45,069 bases of DNA, from contig SXTU01000256.1 in NCBI GenBank assembly GCA_005791875.1, forward strand, positions 1 to 45,069, in the 5' to 3' direction. The position numbers were made by a program, and so were the translations under genes. This document shows positions 1-7,778 of the stretch, in pieces (within the stretch, counting starts at the first letter, position 1; every line of letters begins with the position of its first letter). The notes beneath the pieces were generated by a model. That model was given only the letters and a program-made list of their open reading frames with translations, ran no database searches and was not told the origin of the DNA. Source of the stretch: Verrucomicrobiales bacterium (GTDB taxonomy: Bacteria > Verrucomicrobiota > Verrucomicrobiia > Limisphaerales > SXTU01).

Positions 1-3000
1 CTCACCAGCACGCCGCCGAGCGTGAGCGCCAGCGCACCGATGGGTAAATCCCCCGCACCCAGGACCGACGGCAGCACCGCCACGCCCGCCGCCACCACAC
101 CGCTCAACAAACCCAGCAACAGCAACGCCGCGTGCTCGCTCAACACCAGCCACCGCAGCGCCTTCGCGCGGAAGCCCAGCGCGAGCAGTAGTGCCAGTTC
201 GCCGCGTCGCTCCAAAACATTTCGCAGCACCACCACGCCGAGGCCCGCGCTGCCGAGCAGCAGGCCGAGGCCGCCGAGGATTTGGAACGTGCCGAGGTAA
301 GTGTTCTGCACCGCGTTGAGCTGCGCCATGCGCCGCGTCGCAGGCGTGAGTTCGAGGCCGAAGTCGCGCAGCGCGCGTGTGAGTGTGGCGGACACGTCGG
401 CGACGCGGTTGGTCGGCGCGTCCACGAGGAAGTAGCGGTAGCCGGCCTCGCTCGGGAAGCGCGCGGTGAACTCGTCCTCCGCGATGATGAGGTTGCCTTG
501 CAGGATGGAGTTCGCCACCGCGCCCACGAGCCGCAACCGCACCGGCCGCCCACGCTCGTCCGGCTCGGGATACTCGATGATGTCGCCGACCTTCTTGCCC
601 ATCGCCCAGAGGATGGAGTTCTGGTCGGCGATGGCGGGGATAGGCTCATCAGCGGGAGAAGAGGGTCTAGCGTCTAGCGTCTGGGGAATGGGGTTTTGCT
701 TCGTGGCGTTTGGGGCGGATGTGACGGTGGTCGGAGAAGGTGCGCTCCCTTTCCCCTCACCCCGGCCCTCTCCCTTGGGGAGAGGGAGGGACTTCGGCTG
801 CGTTGGGCTGGCCGGGCCGGGCGTGGACGTATCAGCAATCGCGGACGCAGGGACGGAAAGCCCAGAGACACCGGGCGCATTCGTGGCTGTCCCCTCTCCC
901 CGTGGGAGTGGGTTTGGGTGTGGGGAAAGGGCGCCTCCGGTCGAAAACCCGCTTAACAACTTCCATCCGTCCTCCTTTGCCAAACCCTTCGCCACCGCCG
1001 CGAACTCAAACGCCTTCCGCTTCGCCAGCCACTCCGGACTCACGCCAAGCAGCCTCGGCTTCTGCGCGCGGTTCAAGTTCAGGCAGCTTGCGTCATCGCC
1101 ATCGCGCACGCGGAAGGGCACCACGCTCACGCCTTCGAGCGTCTTCTCGTCCAAGCCCAGCGCCTCACGCCCCGCCTTCGTGTTCAAGTCCTGCACCACC
1201 GGCAGCGTGCTCTCGCCCAGCAGCGCGAAGCCGCCGGTGCCGGAGCTGCGCTTGGTCGCGTTCACGTTTTCGTCCAGCCTGAACACGCCGATGGACAGCA
1301 CGAGGAAGCTGCCGCACGCGAGCATCGTGGCCGTCGCGAGGCTGCGCGAGCGGCGACGCGTGGTGTTGCGGATGCCGAGGCTCGCGACCGTCAGCACCGC
1401 CGCCGCCTCGCTCCGCTCCAGCCGCGTGAGCAACGCCGCCGTGCCCGCCAGCGCCGCGACGAGCAGCAACGCCCCCGCGCCAAAGAACGCCCCCGCATTC
1501 GCCGTCTGCCCCGTGGCCAACGCCCAGCCGAGAAGCGCGAGGGCGAGAAGGAGAGAGCTGAGACTGAGGAGAATGGATTTCGGGCGCGCGTCCGTGGGAT
1601 TAACAGCAACGGTGGGTTGAACAACGCTTTCCCCCTCCCCCCGGCCCTCTCCCGCTGGGAGAGGGAGCGACGCAGTCCGCGCTGGGCTGGGGCCGGGCGC
1701 GCTTTTCGCTGGGTCAGAGCCGGACGCGTCCGAATTTAAAGCGGTTGCCGAGGCCGTCCCCTCTCCCAGCGGGAGAGGGCTAGGGTGAGGGAGACCAGCC
1801 GCTGCAACTTCACGGCTCCCTTTCGCCGCCTGACCACTGATTACTGAAAACTGATTACTGCTCACTTCCTCCCCACCCCCCGCCAACAGCACCCGCGCCG
1901 GTTGCCTTACCTGTTTCCGCAGCGCCAGCCACAGGCTAAACACCGCCACCGCCACCGCACCCACGAAGCCGCCCGCCAGCGTGGCCGGCTCCGCGTGGAA
2001 GCTCAGGTCGCTCGTGCCCACGGCGTCGCGCCAGACGGTCGAGAGGCCGTGCAACATCGCGCGCGCATACCAGACCGCGCCGACCGCCCCGAGCGCCGCG
2101 CCCAGCACGGCAAGGCCCGCGCCCTCGCCGAGCAGGAGCCGCCGCACCTGCTTGGGCGTGAAGCCCAGCGCCAGCAGCGTGCCGACTTCCTTCGCGCGCT
2201 GCTCGACGCCGAACTGGAACAGCAACGCCACCAGCACACACGCCGCCACGATGAGGAAAAAGCTGAACCCGATGAACAACCCGCCGAAGTCCTGCCCCTC
2301 GCGGCTTGCCTTGAGCGCCTGCTCGCGCACGGGCTGGAAGACCAGGCCGAAGTCGGCGGGCTTGAGGGCGGTGAGCAAAGCCCGCTCGATTTCCGATTGG
2401 GCTGCGCTCGGCTGAGGGGTGGCGGCGGTTGATGCAGGGACGCGCCGTGCCCCCTCACCCTGGCCCTCTCCCCCGGTGGGGGAGAGGGGATTCGCGGTGG
2501 GTGATTTGGACGCGGCGGTCGTGCTGGACAGGCTCGATTGGTCCGCACCAGCCGGGCGCGCGTCCGCCGTCTTCTCCCTCTCCCCCCCCGGGGGAGAGGG
2601 CCGGGGTGAGGGGGCCGGGGCGTCCGAGGTAGCCCGCGCGGACGCACTCGCGATTGGAGCGCGGACGCCCACGTCCGCATAGGCGGGCTGCGGACGGGGG
2701 CGTCCGCGCTCCACTTCGACGGGAAAGCGCACCGCCGTCGTGTCTCCAAACCGGTTCCCCCACATCTTGCGCCCGGCGCTCAGGCTCACGAAGGCTTTTG
2801 GCGTGCCGCGCCATTGCTTCCAATACGGGTCGTCCACGAGCTTGCGGTGCGTGAGCGGAAAGCCGGCCTCCCAGTCGCCGATGCGCTCGGCGCTCGCGAT
2901 GCCGGGGAAGTCCGGCATCAACGTGCGGTCGGCCCACGGCATCTGCATCGGCACGATGGAGCGGACGCGGAAGCGGTTCGTGGCCTCGGTGAGCCGCGCG

Positions 3001-4079
3001 CCGGAGTCGGGCAGGAAGTAGGACAGCTCCAACTCGCCGCCGGGCTTGAGCTGCAACTGGTCCGCGAGCCACTGGTTCACGACGACCTCGTCATCGCGCA
3101 AGTCCGCAGGCACGAGCGGCGCACCGGCGGCGGTGACCATCGGGTAGGCGGTGGCGTTGGTGCCCGCGCGCAACAGCGTGGCGAGGTAGGTGAGGACGGG
3201 CTGCGCGTTGGTGTCCACCGCCAGCGCGGCGCGGACGGCGGGCGGGTCGAGGAAGATGCGGTCGCTGCGGAGCTCGAGGGCGGGGGAGTTGGTGAGGGGG
3301 CAGAGGGAGAGTTGGGCGTCAGGAAGAGACCAATTGTGAAACAATTCCATCCCCAGTGCCTGAACAACTGTTGGCACAGGCCCGGTGGTGTGAATTGGGG
3401 AGAAGACGTAGTCTTGAAAAATCGCCAAGTTAGCCTTGCTGTCGGCCGCTGATTTGCTTTGAAGCAAAGGCAAGGGAACGAACGCATTGAACGGCGCGAC
3501 TTGGTTCGCCTGTAAACTAAAGCGCCCCAGTTCCCCGGCCCCGACGACCGCGTGGACGCGCAGCCGCAACGCCACGGTCTGCCCGTCGCGCGTGGTGAGC
3601 GCCACGTCCTGCGAGAGCGCGGAGACTTTGCTGACGCGCAGCAGCACCTCGTCGCCGGGCTTGGCGGCAAGCTGCTCGGCCAGCGGCTGGTTCAGCACGA
3701 CGGAGTCTGCCGGGACGTTGGTGAAGGCCGGGGCCTTGGCCGCCAGCTTCCAGAAATTCTCATCCACGCCGAGGACGTGAACGCGGTTCGCGCGCCGCGA
3801 GCCATCGGCGGAGTTCGCCGTGCCGGGCAGCGCGAGGACGGGCGCGGCCTTGAGATTCGTTGCCAGTTCAGCGCGGAACAGCCGGTCGCCCGTGGCCATC
3901 GCGGCCTCGACTTTGCCGAGCCGGGCCAGCGCCATGTCGCGCAGGCTGCCGCGCACGGAGTCGCCCACCAGCAGCGCGCCGATGAGCACCGCCGCGCCAA
4001 CCGTCGCGCCCAGCAGCACGCCGAGATGCGCCCGCGCGTGGAAACGCAGGCTGCGGAGGATGAGCGTGCGGAGGGTCAT
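1..4079 (-). CDS. FtsX-like ABC transporter permease, very large, 3' end outside window
   Basis: The minus-strand frame is open from the ATG at 4079 to the window edge, giving 1359 codons without a stop. The N-terminus has one membrane segment (about residues 18-40) and then a large extracytoplasmic region. A first FtsX-type membrane block lies at about 595-735, with the motif EVGTLLALGFTPKQV. A second block (about 827-900) is followed by a second soluble region, and a last block with RRGELALLLALGFRAKALRW starts at about 1260. This duplicated FtsX layout belongs to export-type or lipoprotein-type ABC systems, and the partner ATPase lies just upstream at 4232-4927. Three low-complexity insertions (residues about 456-543, 740-817 and 1051-1138) are encoded by palindromic and heptamer repeats and read through in frame. 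They make the protein longer than ordinary two-domain FtsX permeases. The substrate is unknown. Confidence 0.85.
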   Translation of the reverse strand, partial: MTLRTLILRSLRFHARAHLGVLLGATVGAAVLIGALLVGDSVRGSLRDMALARLGKVEAAMATGDRLFRAELATNLKAAPVLALPGTANSADGSRRANRVHVLGVDENFWKLAAKAPAFTNVPADSVVLNQPLAEQLAAKPGDEVLLRVSKVSALSQDVALTTRDGQTVALRLRVHAVVGAGELGRFSLQANQVAPFNAFVPLPLLQSKSAADSKANLAIFQDYVFSPIHTTGPVPTVVQALGMELFHNWSLPDAQLSLCPLTNSPALELRSDRIFLDPPAVRAALAVDTNAQPVLTYLATLLRAGTNATAYPMVTAAGAPLVPADLRDDEVVVNQWLADQLQLKPGGELELSYFLPDSGARLTEATNRFRVRSIVPMQMPWADRTLMPDFPGIASAERIGDWEAGFPLTHRKLVDDPYWKQWRGTPKAFVSLSAGRKMWGNRFGDTTAVRFPVEVERGRPRPQPAYADVGVRAPIASASARATSDAPAPSPRPSPPGGEREKTADARPAGADQSSLSSTTAASKSPTANPLSPTGGEGQGEGARRVPASTAATPQPSAAQSEIERALLTALKPADFGLVFQPVREQALKASREGQDFGGLFIGFSFFLIVAACVLVALLFQFGVEQRAKEVGTLLALGFTPKQVRRLLLGEGAGLAVLGAALGAVGAVWYARAMLHGLSTVWRDAVGTSDLSFHAEPATLAGGFVGAVAVAVFSLWLALRKQVRQPARVLLAGGGEEVSSNQFSVISGQAAKGSREVAAAGLPHPSPLPLGEGTASATALNSDASGSDPAKSAPGPSPARTASLPLPAGEGRGEGESVVQPTVAVNPTDARPKSILLSLSSLLLALALLGWALATGQTANAGAFFGAGALLLVAALAGTAALLTRLERSEAAAVLTVASLGIRNTTRRRSRSLATATMLACGSFLVLSIGVFRLDENVNATKRSSGTGGFALLGESTLPVVQDLNTKAGREALGLDEKTLEGVSVVPFRVRDGDDASCLNLNRAQKPRLLGVSPEWLAKRKAFEFAAVAKGLAKEDGWKLLSGFSTGGALSPHPNPLPRGEGTATNAPGVSGLSVPASAIADTSTPGPASPTQPKSLPLPKGEGRGEGKGSAPSPTTVTSAPNATKQNPIPQTLDARPSSPADEPIPAIADQNSILWAMGKKVGDIIEYPEPDERGRPVRLRLVGAVANSILQGNLIIAEDEFTARFPSEAGYRYFLVDAPTNRVADVSATLTRALRDFGLELTPATRRMAQLNAVQNTYLGTFQILGGLGLLLGSAGLGVVVLRNVLERRGELALLLALGFRAKALRWLVLSEHAALLLLGLLSGVVAAGVAVLPSVLGAGDLPIGALALTLGGVLV
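666..686. repeat. Heptanucleotide tandem array inside permease gene
   Basis: Two perfect copies of TCTAGCG are followed by TCTGGGG, a strict 7-nt period. In the permease frame this codes for QTLDARP. Three units give 21 nt, so the frame is kept. The array lies about 60 nt from the repeat pair at 749-929. Confidence 0.6.
749..929. repeat. Inverted-pair palindromic element inside permease gene (copy C)
   Basis: The left module is 749-787 (ctttcccctcaccccggccc, then ctctccc, a short loop and gggagaggg). The right module is 889-929 and is close to its reverse complement, though more diverged. Each module is itself a hairpin. They flank a spacer of about 100 nt. In the permease frame the modules read LSPHPNPLPRGEG and LPLPKGEGRGEG. 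The element lies in the second soluble region of the permease. Confidence 0.8.
1629..1792. repeat. Inverted-pair palindromic element inside permease gene (copy B)
   Basis: The left module is 1629-1666 and the right module is 1756-1792. The hairpin ccctctccc-gct-gggagaggg on the left is matched by ccctctccc-agc-gggagaggg on the right, so even the loop triplet is complementary. The right module ends in tagggtgaggg, the inverse of the ccctcaccc end. The spacer is about 89 nt. In the permease frame it codes for LPHPSPLPLGEG and LPLPAGEGRGEG, in the linker between the first and second membrane blocks. Confidence 0.85.
1834..1861. repeat. Heptanucleotide tandem array inside permease gene
   Basis: Four consecutive 7-nt units: ccactga, ttactga, aaactga, ttactgc. 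In the permease frame the array and its edge code for SSNQFSVISGQ. It lies about 40 nt from the pair at 1629-1792. The unit resembles the ctgatta/ctgaata units found at 41637-41671. Confidence 0.65.
2451..2614. repeat. Inverted-pair palindromic element inside permease gene (copy A)
   Basis: The left module 2451-2489 and right module 2574-2614 are reverse complements over about 38 nt with only a few mismatches. Both contain ccctctcccc and ggggagaggg arms around a short loop. The spacer is 84 nt. In the permease frame they read APSPRPSPPGGERE and NPLSPTGGEGQGEG. The insertion falls in the first extracytoplasmic domain. Confidence 0.85.
2655..2713. repeat. 25-nt inverted repeat (hairpin) inside permease gene
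   Basis: The arms are 2655-2679 and 2689-2713. The left arm begins tggagcgcggacgcccacgt and the right arm is its reverse complement at 24 of 25 positions. The loop is 9 nt. The element is read in frame as part of the permease (around VERGRPRPQPAYADVGVRAP) and sits about 40 nt from copy A. It is a different sequence family from the ccctctccc elements. Confidence 0.85.
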
Positions 4080-4088
4080 GGGAGGTTT

Positions 4089-4227
4089 AACCACAGAGGC
4101 ACAGAGAAGGCATCTTTAGCCACGGATGAAACACGGAACAAACACGGATTGGAAATCGGCTTCTATCCGTGTTCCGGCGGTGTTTCATCCGTGGCTCAAT
4201 CTCGGAGTTCTCTGTGCCTCTGTGGTT
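4089..4227. repeat. Nested inverted repeat between ATPase and permease genes
   Basis: The outer arms 4089-4107 (aaccacagaggcacagaga) and 4209-4227 match perfectly over 19 nt. The inner arms 4118-4149 and 4165-4196 (agccacggatgaaacac and acacggat, inverted) match at about 25 of 32 positions. This fills almost the whole 152-nt gap between the ATPase stop and the permease start. The family (coding potential NHRGTE) is known to me as a dispersed intergenic repeat in several bacterial phyla. It would fold into a long hairpin in an ATPase-permease transcript. Confidence 0.85.
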
Positions 4228-4231
4228 CATC

Positions 4232-4927
4232 TCAGACTGGGATGAGTTGTCCATCCCGTAGCTCCAGCACGCGCCCCATCCGCTTCGCCAGCTCGGGCGC
4301 GTGGGTGACGACGATGAGGGCGGTGCCTTGCTCGCGGTTGAGGTCGAGGAGGAGCGCGGCGAGCGAATCGGCGGTGGCGCGGTCGAGTGCGCCGGTGGGT
4401 TCGTCGGCGAGGAGGAGCTTGGGCTGGCTGATGAGCGCGCGGACAACGGCGCAACGCTGGCGGTCGCCGCCGGAGAGCTGGCCGGGGCGATAGTTCATCC
4501 GCTCGCCGAGGCCGACGCGGGTGAGGAGCTGCCTCGCGCGGTCCATCGCCTGCGCGCGGCTGGCGGCATCACCCGACGCGAGCGTCGGGACGAGGACGTT
4601 TTCCAGCACGGTGCATTGCGGGAGGAGGTGGTGGGACTGGAAGATGAAGCCAATCTGGCGGTTGCGCGTGGCGGCGAGGGCGAGTTCGTCCAGTGTGTCG
4701 AGGCGCTGGCCGTCGAGGCTGAGTTCGCCGGAGTCGGGCAGGTCGAGCGTGCCGATGAGGTTGAGCAGCGTGCTCTTCCCGCAGCCACTCGGCCCGACGA
4801 TGGCCACAGTCTCGCCGCGCGCGACTTCGAGCGAGAGGCCGCGCAGCACAGGCAGGTCGCCGCCCGCCGCGCCGGGGTAGCGCTTGGTGACATTCGCGAG
4901 TCGGAGCAAGAGAGCGGGCGCGGACAT
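4232..4927 (-). CDS. ABC transporter ATP-binding protein, LolD/MacB type
   Basis: A 231-residue ATPase of normal length for the LolD/MacB branch. It would energise the FtsX permease encoded downstream at 1-4079. Visible motifs are Walker A GPSGCGKST (45-53), Q-loop Q97 in FIFQSHHLLP, Walker B LLLADEPTGALDR (171-183) and switch histidine H209 in VVTHAP. The signature motif is LSGGDRQR (151-158) instead of the usual LSGGQ or LSGGE, a conservative-looking change. The start is the ATG at 4927. No clear ribosome-binding site is visible; the leader is occupied by a heptamer array at 4937-4971. The transported substrate cannot be told from the sequence. Confidence 0.93.
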   Translation of the reverse strand: MSAPALLLRLANVTKRYPGAAGGDLPVLRGLSLEVARGETVAIVGPSGCGKSTLLNLIGTLDLPDSGELSLDGQRLDTLDELALAATRNRQIGFIFQSHHLLPQCTVLENVLVPTLASGDAASRAQAMDRARQLLTRVGLGERMNYRPGQLSGGDRQRCAVVRALISQPKLLLADEPTGALDRATADSLAALLLDLNREQGTALIVVTHAPELAKRMGRVLELRDGQLIPV

Positions 4928-4936
4928 GGGGGTAGT

Positions 4937-4971
4937 GTGTGGCGTGAGGGGTGAAGAGTGAAGGGTGTGGA
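4937..4971. repeat. Heptanucleotide tandem array in ATPase leader
   Basis: Five successive 7-nt units, each beginning GTG on the plus strand: GTGTGGC, GTGAGGG, GTGAAGA, GTGAAGG, GTGTGGA. It begins about 10 nt upstream of the ATPase start codon (minus strand) and fills most of the 54-nt gap to the neighbouring gene. Confidence 0.65.
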
Positions 4972-4981
4972 GACGGCAGGC

Positions 4982-6115
4982 TTAATCCAGCAAACGCTCG
5001 CCACGCGTGTATTTCTTCAAAGCATCTCGGTCGAGCATAAGGCCGAGGCCGGGCTTCATCGGAATCGTCAGCATCCCGTCTGCGTCGAGGTGCCAGCCGC
5101 CGGCGGTGATCTCGTCAATGAACGGCGAGCCGGTCAGATACTCAATGATGTCGGTGCCGGGAAACGCGGACGCGAGTTGCAAGTCCGCCGCGAGGCCGAC
5201 CGCCGTGTTCCAGCCGTGCGGGATGAAGCGCACACCATGCTCCTGCGCCATCCACGCGATGCGCCGCTCCTCGCTGATGCCGCCGACCTTCGTCACGTCC
5301 GGCTGGATGATGTCGAACGCGCGCGCTTCGAGGAACGGCTGGAAGGCCTGCCGCCGCGTAAGCACCTCGCCGCCCGCGATGGGCACGGGCGAATGCTCGC
5401 GGAGCTTGGCGAAGTCTTCGAGCGCATCCGGCACGAGCGCCTCCTCGAACCAGAACACGTCGTAGTCCGCGAGCATCTTCGCCGTGTTGAGCGCCCATTT
5501 GTAGCCGTTGTTCCAGTAGGCGTCGCTGCCGCCGGCGTCCACCATGAGCTTGTTGTCCGGCCCGATTGCTTCGCGCGCGGCTTTGACAATCGCCTCATCC
5601 GTCGCCGTGTTGCGCCGACCGAACGGCCCCCAGCCAATCTTGAACGCGCGGAACCCCTGCGCCTTCACACGCAGCAGATGGTCGCGCAACTTCTCCGGCT
5701 GATCCATGAGCAGCGACGCGTAAGGCTGCACGCGCTCGCGGTAACGCCCGCCGAGCAAGCGCCCCACCGGCTGCCCCGTGGCCTGTCCGAGCAAGTCCCA
5801 CAACGCAATGTCCACGCCGCTGATCGCGTGCGTGATGGACCCGCCCCGCCCGAGCCAGAACATGTGCTGGCTCAACTTCTCGCTCACACGCTCCGGCTCC
5901 AGCGCGTTCTCGCCGCGATAAAGCGGCTCCAGCACCGCCAGCGCCGCGCGGACGAGTGCGTCGTTGGTAAACACGCTGCCCAAGCCCACCGCGCCTTCGT
6001 CCGTATGCACGGCGATGAGCGTGTGGACACAATCGTCAGGCCGAAGCTCATTGCTCCAGCCGCCTTCAGGGGTCGCGCCGCGCAGGCCGGCGCAGCGGAT
6101 TTCGCGAATCTTCAT
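4982..6115 (-). CDS. Mandelate racemase / muconate lactonizing enzyme family protein (enolase superfamily)
   Basis: A 377-residue enzyme with the two-domain enolase-superfamily layout: an N-terminal capping domain and a C-terminal barrel. These enzymes abstract a proton next to a carboxylate, using Mg2+. Candidate metal ligands are D193 (MVDAGG), E224/E225 (FWFEEAL) and E250 (IAGGE). K159 (FKIGWG) and the D273/H300 pair (QPDVTKVGG, PHGWN) match the acid/base residues of the mandelate racemase branch, so sugar-acid dehydratase or racemase activity is likely. I chose the ATG at 6115 (MKIREIR); an in-frame TTG at 6121 is the alternative. It lies downstream of the MlrC-family gene, with the inverted repeat 6125-6215 between them. 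The substrate is not determinable. Confidence 0.9.
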   Translation of the reverse strand: MKIREIRCAGLRGATPEGGWSNELRPDDCVHTLIAVHTDEGAVGLGSVFTNDALVRAALAVLEPLYRGENALEPERVSEKLSQHMFWLGRGGSITHAISGVDIALWDLLGQATGQPVGRLLGGRYRERVQPYASLLMDQPEKLRDHLLRVKAQGFRAFKIGWGPFGRRNTATDEAIVKAAREAIGPDNKLMVDAGGSDAYWNNGYKWALNTAKMLADYDVFWFEEALVPDALEDFAKLREHSPVPIAGGEVLTRRQAFQPFLEARAFDIIQPDVTKVGGISEERRIAWMAQEHGVRFIPHGWNTAVGLAADLQLASAFPGTDIIEYLTGSPFIDEITAGGWHLDADGMLTIPMKPGLGLMLDRDALKKYTRGERLLD

Positions 6116-6124
6116 AGTCAATTG

Positions 6125-6215
6125 GTAGCAGTCGACGTAAGGAGGCTCTGACTCATTTCCGCGTTCTGAGCTTCGTGTTTCAAGTTGAAGTGAGCCTCCT
6201 CACGTCGGCTGCTAC
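6125..6215. repeat. Inverted repeat between MlrC-family and enolase-family genes
   Basis: The arms 6125-6147 (gtagcagtcgacgtaaggag, then gct) and 6193-6215 are reverse complements at 21 of 23 positions, with a 45-nt loop. It fills the 109-nt gap between the two genes. A hairpin in the intercistronic mRNA is possible. No T-run follows, so it is not a typical intrinsic terminator. Confidence 0.8.
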
Positions 6216-6224
6216 GAGAGTTAA

Positions 6225-7730
6225 TCATCGACATCGCTCCCGCTGAAACACCTTCACCACCGGCGTGAACTTCACCTCCGGGTCCAGCGGGAAAATCGGC
6301 CGCGCGCACTGCGTGTGGCCGAGGCTGCGGAGGTTCGCGCTGGTCGAACCCGGCGCATCCACGTCCACGTAGCGGGCAGCCCAGGCTTTGAACATGTGCG
6401 GCTCGCAGTGCGGCGACTTCACCACCACCGCGCCGAAATGCTTCGGGTCGCAGCCATGCGCGAGGAACAGTGCGCGGTCATACAGGCTCACGGCGCGACT
6501 CGTGAGGATAAGCGTGAAGTTGTCTACCTCCACCACGGCCGTGCTTCCCGCCTGCCACAGCTCGCGCGTCGTCTCGCTGTGAAACCATCCGTCAGACAGC
6601 ATTTTCACCGGCCCGGTAATCAGCATCGGCGTAAAGCGCCCTGCATCCAAGGCACCGCCGACGTGAGCAGCCATACAATTGCCGACGCCCGCCCTGAAAG
6701 CCTCCGAAACCGCAGTCGGGTCCACGATGGGAATTAACGCTGTGCCCTTGTAGCCGGCGTCGAGCAGCTCGCGCAGGATGGCATTGCTGTCACCCGATGC
6801 GCCCGAGCTGGTCGCGTCTGCCGCGTCCACCAGCACCACGGTGCCCGATTGGTTCTCCTTCGTGATGCGGGCCGCGTCCGCCAGGCTGGTGAGCGGCACC
6901 TGCATCTTCTCGTGGTGCTCCCAAAACAGATCCGCGATGCGCCGCGCCTCACGTTCCGCCCGCGCCGGGTCGTTGTCCGTCACCACGAAACTGTTCGAGG
7001 CCAACGCGGGCACGTCGGTGAACGGGTTGCCCCACATCATCGCCGCCGAGAGGCCGCCGGGACTTTGCTCGATGTCCTTCGCCGCGTTCACCGCGTGGCG
7101 GATGGAGCCGGTTTCGGTGATGAGTTCATCGCCACGCACCAGCGCCGGCACGGTGACTTTCACCGTCACTGGCTTCACCTCGCCTGCGACGATGCGCAAC
7201 AGCAACTTCGCCGCCCGCGCACCCGTGCTGAAGAAGTCCACATGCGGGTAAGTGTGAAACGCCACGGCAGCATCGCTGTGCTCCAGCATCCGGTCGGTCA
7301 GAATGCCGTGCAGGTCGAGCGAGATGACGATGGGCACGCGCTCACCGACAATCTTGCGCGTCTCCGCCAGCACCCAGCCTTCCGGGTCGCCCTCGGTCTC
7401 GGTTGCCATCGCGCCGTGCATGGAAAAGTAGATGCCATCCACCGGCGGCGCGGCTTCGATGCCTCCCAGAATTGCCCCCGCGATGGCTTGAAACGCCATG
7501 TCTCCCAGCGTGCCGCCCGAGGTGATGAAGTGCGCGCTGCACGTCGGCACCAGCTCCACGCCCGGCGTCGCATCGAACACGCTCAACGCCCCACCCACCT
7601 CACTGCGCACGCGGCGATGATAGTCCAGAATCTCCTGCCCGTGCCGCATCGTGAAATCCTCGTAGCCGCTCAACACCGGGTTGAACGTCGAGACCTCCTG
7701 TTTCCACTCGGCGATGAGGATGCGTGGCAT
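6225..7730 (-). CDS. M81 family metallopeptidase, MlrC-like
   Basis: A 501-residue protein of the MlrC (microcystinase C) / M81 family, cytoplasmic by appearance (no signal peptide). It starts MPRILIAEWKQEVSTFNP, the typical N-terminus with the E.STFNP element. Other family blocks are YFSMHGAMATE, SLDLHG and HTYPHVDFF; their histidines and aspartates are the probable metal ligands (inference). The C-terminal half with VLVDAADATSSGASGDSNA is the DUF1485/MlrC C-terminal domain. Outside cyanotoxin degraders this family occurs widely without a known substrate, often beside transporters and amidohydrolase-type enzymes. Here it sits with an enolase-superfamily enzyme and secreted hydrolases. The ATG at 7730 is the clear start. 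Confidence 0.9.
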   Translation of the reverse strand: MPRILIAEWKQEVSTFNPVLSGYEDFTMRHGQEILDYHRRVRSEVGGALSVFDATPGVELVPTCSAHFITSGGTLGDMAFQAIAGAILGGIEAAPPVDGIYFSMHGAMATETEGDPEGWVLAETRKIVGERVPIVISLDLHGILTDRMLEHSDAAVAFHTYPHVDFFSTGARAAKLLLRIVAGEVKPVTVKVTVPALVRGDELITETGSIRHAVNAAKDIEQSPGGLSAAMMWGNPFTDVPALASNSFVVTDNDPARAEREARRIADLFWEHHEKMQVPLTSLADAARITKENQSGTVVLVDAADATSSGASGDSNAILRELLDAGYKGTALIPIVDPTAVSEAFRAGVGNCMAAHVGGALDAGRFTPMLITGPVKMLSDGWFHSETTRELWQAGSTAVVEVDNFTLILTSRAVSLYDRALFLAHGCDPKHFGAVVVKSPHCEPHMFKAWAARYVDVDAPGSTSANLRSLGHTQCARPIFPLDPEVKFTPVVKVFQRERCR

Positions 7731-7778
7731 GGTGATGACGGAAAGAGGTTAGTAAATGCGAAGACGTCGAACAAGCGG

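Noticed and set aside
140-3670. Several shorter ORFs on both strands across the permease region, suggesting separate small genes
   Set aside because: The frame from 4079 is continuously open and alone shows FtsX helices and motifs. The others are shadows.
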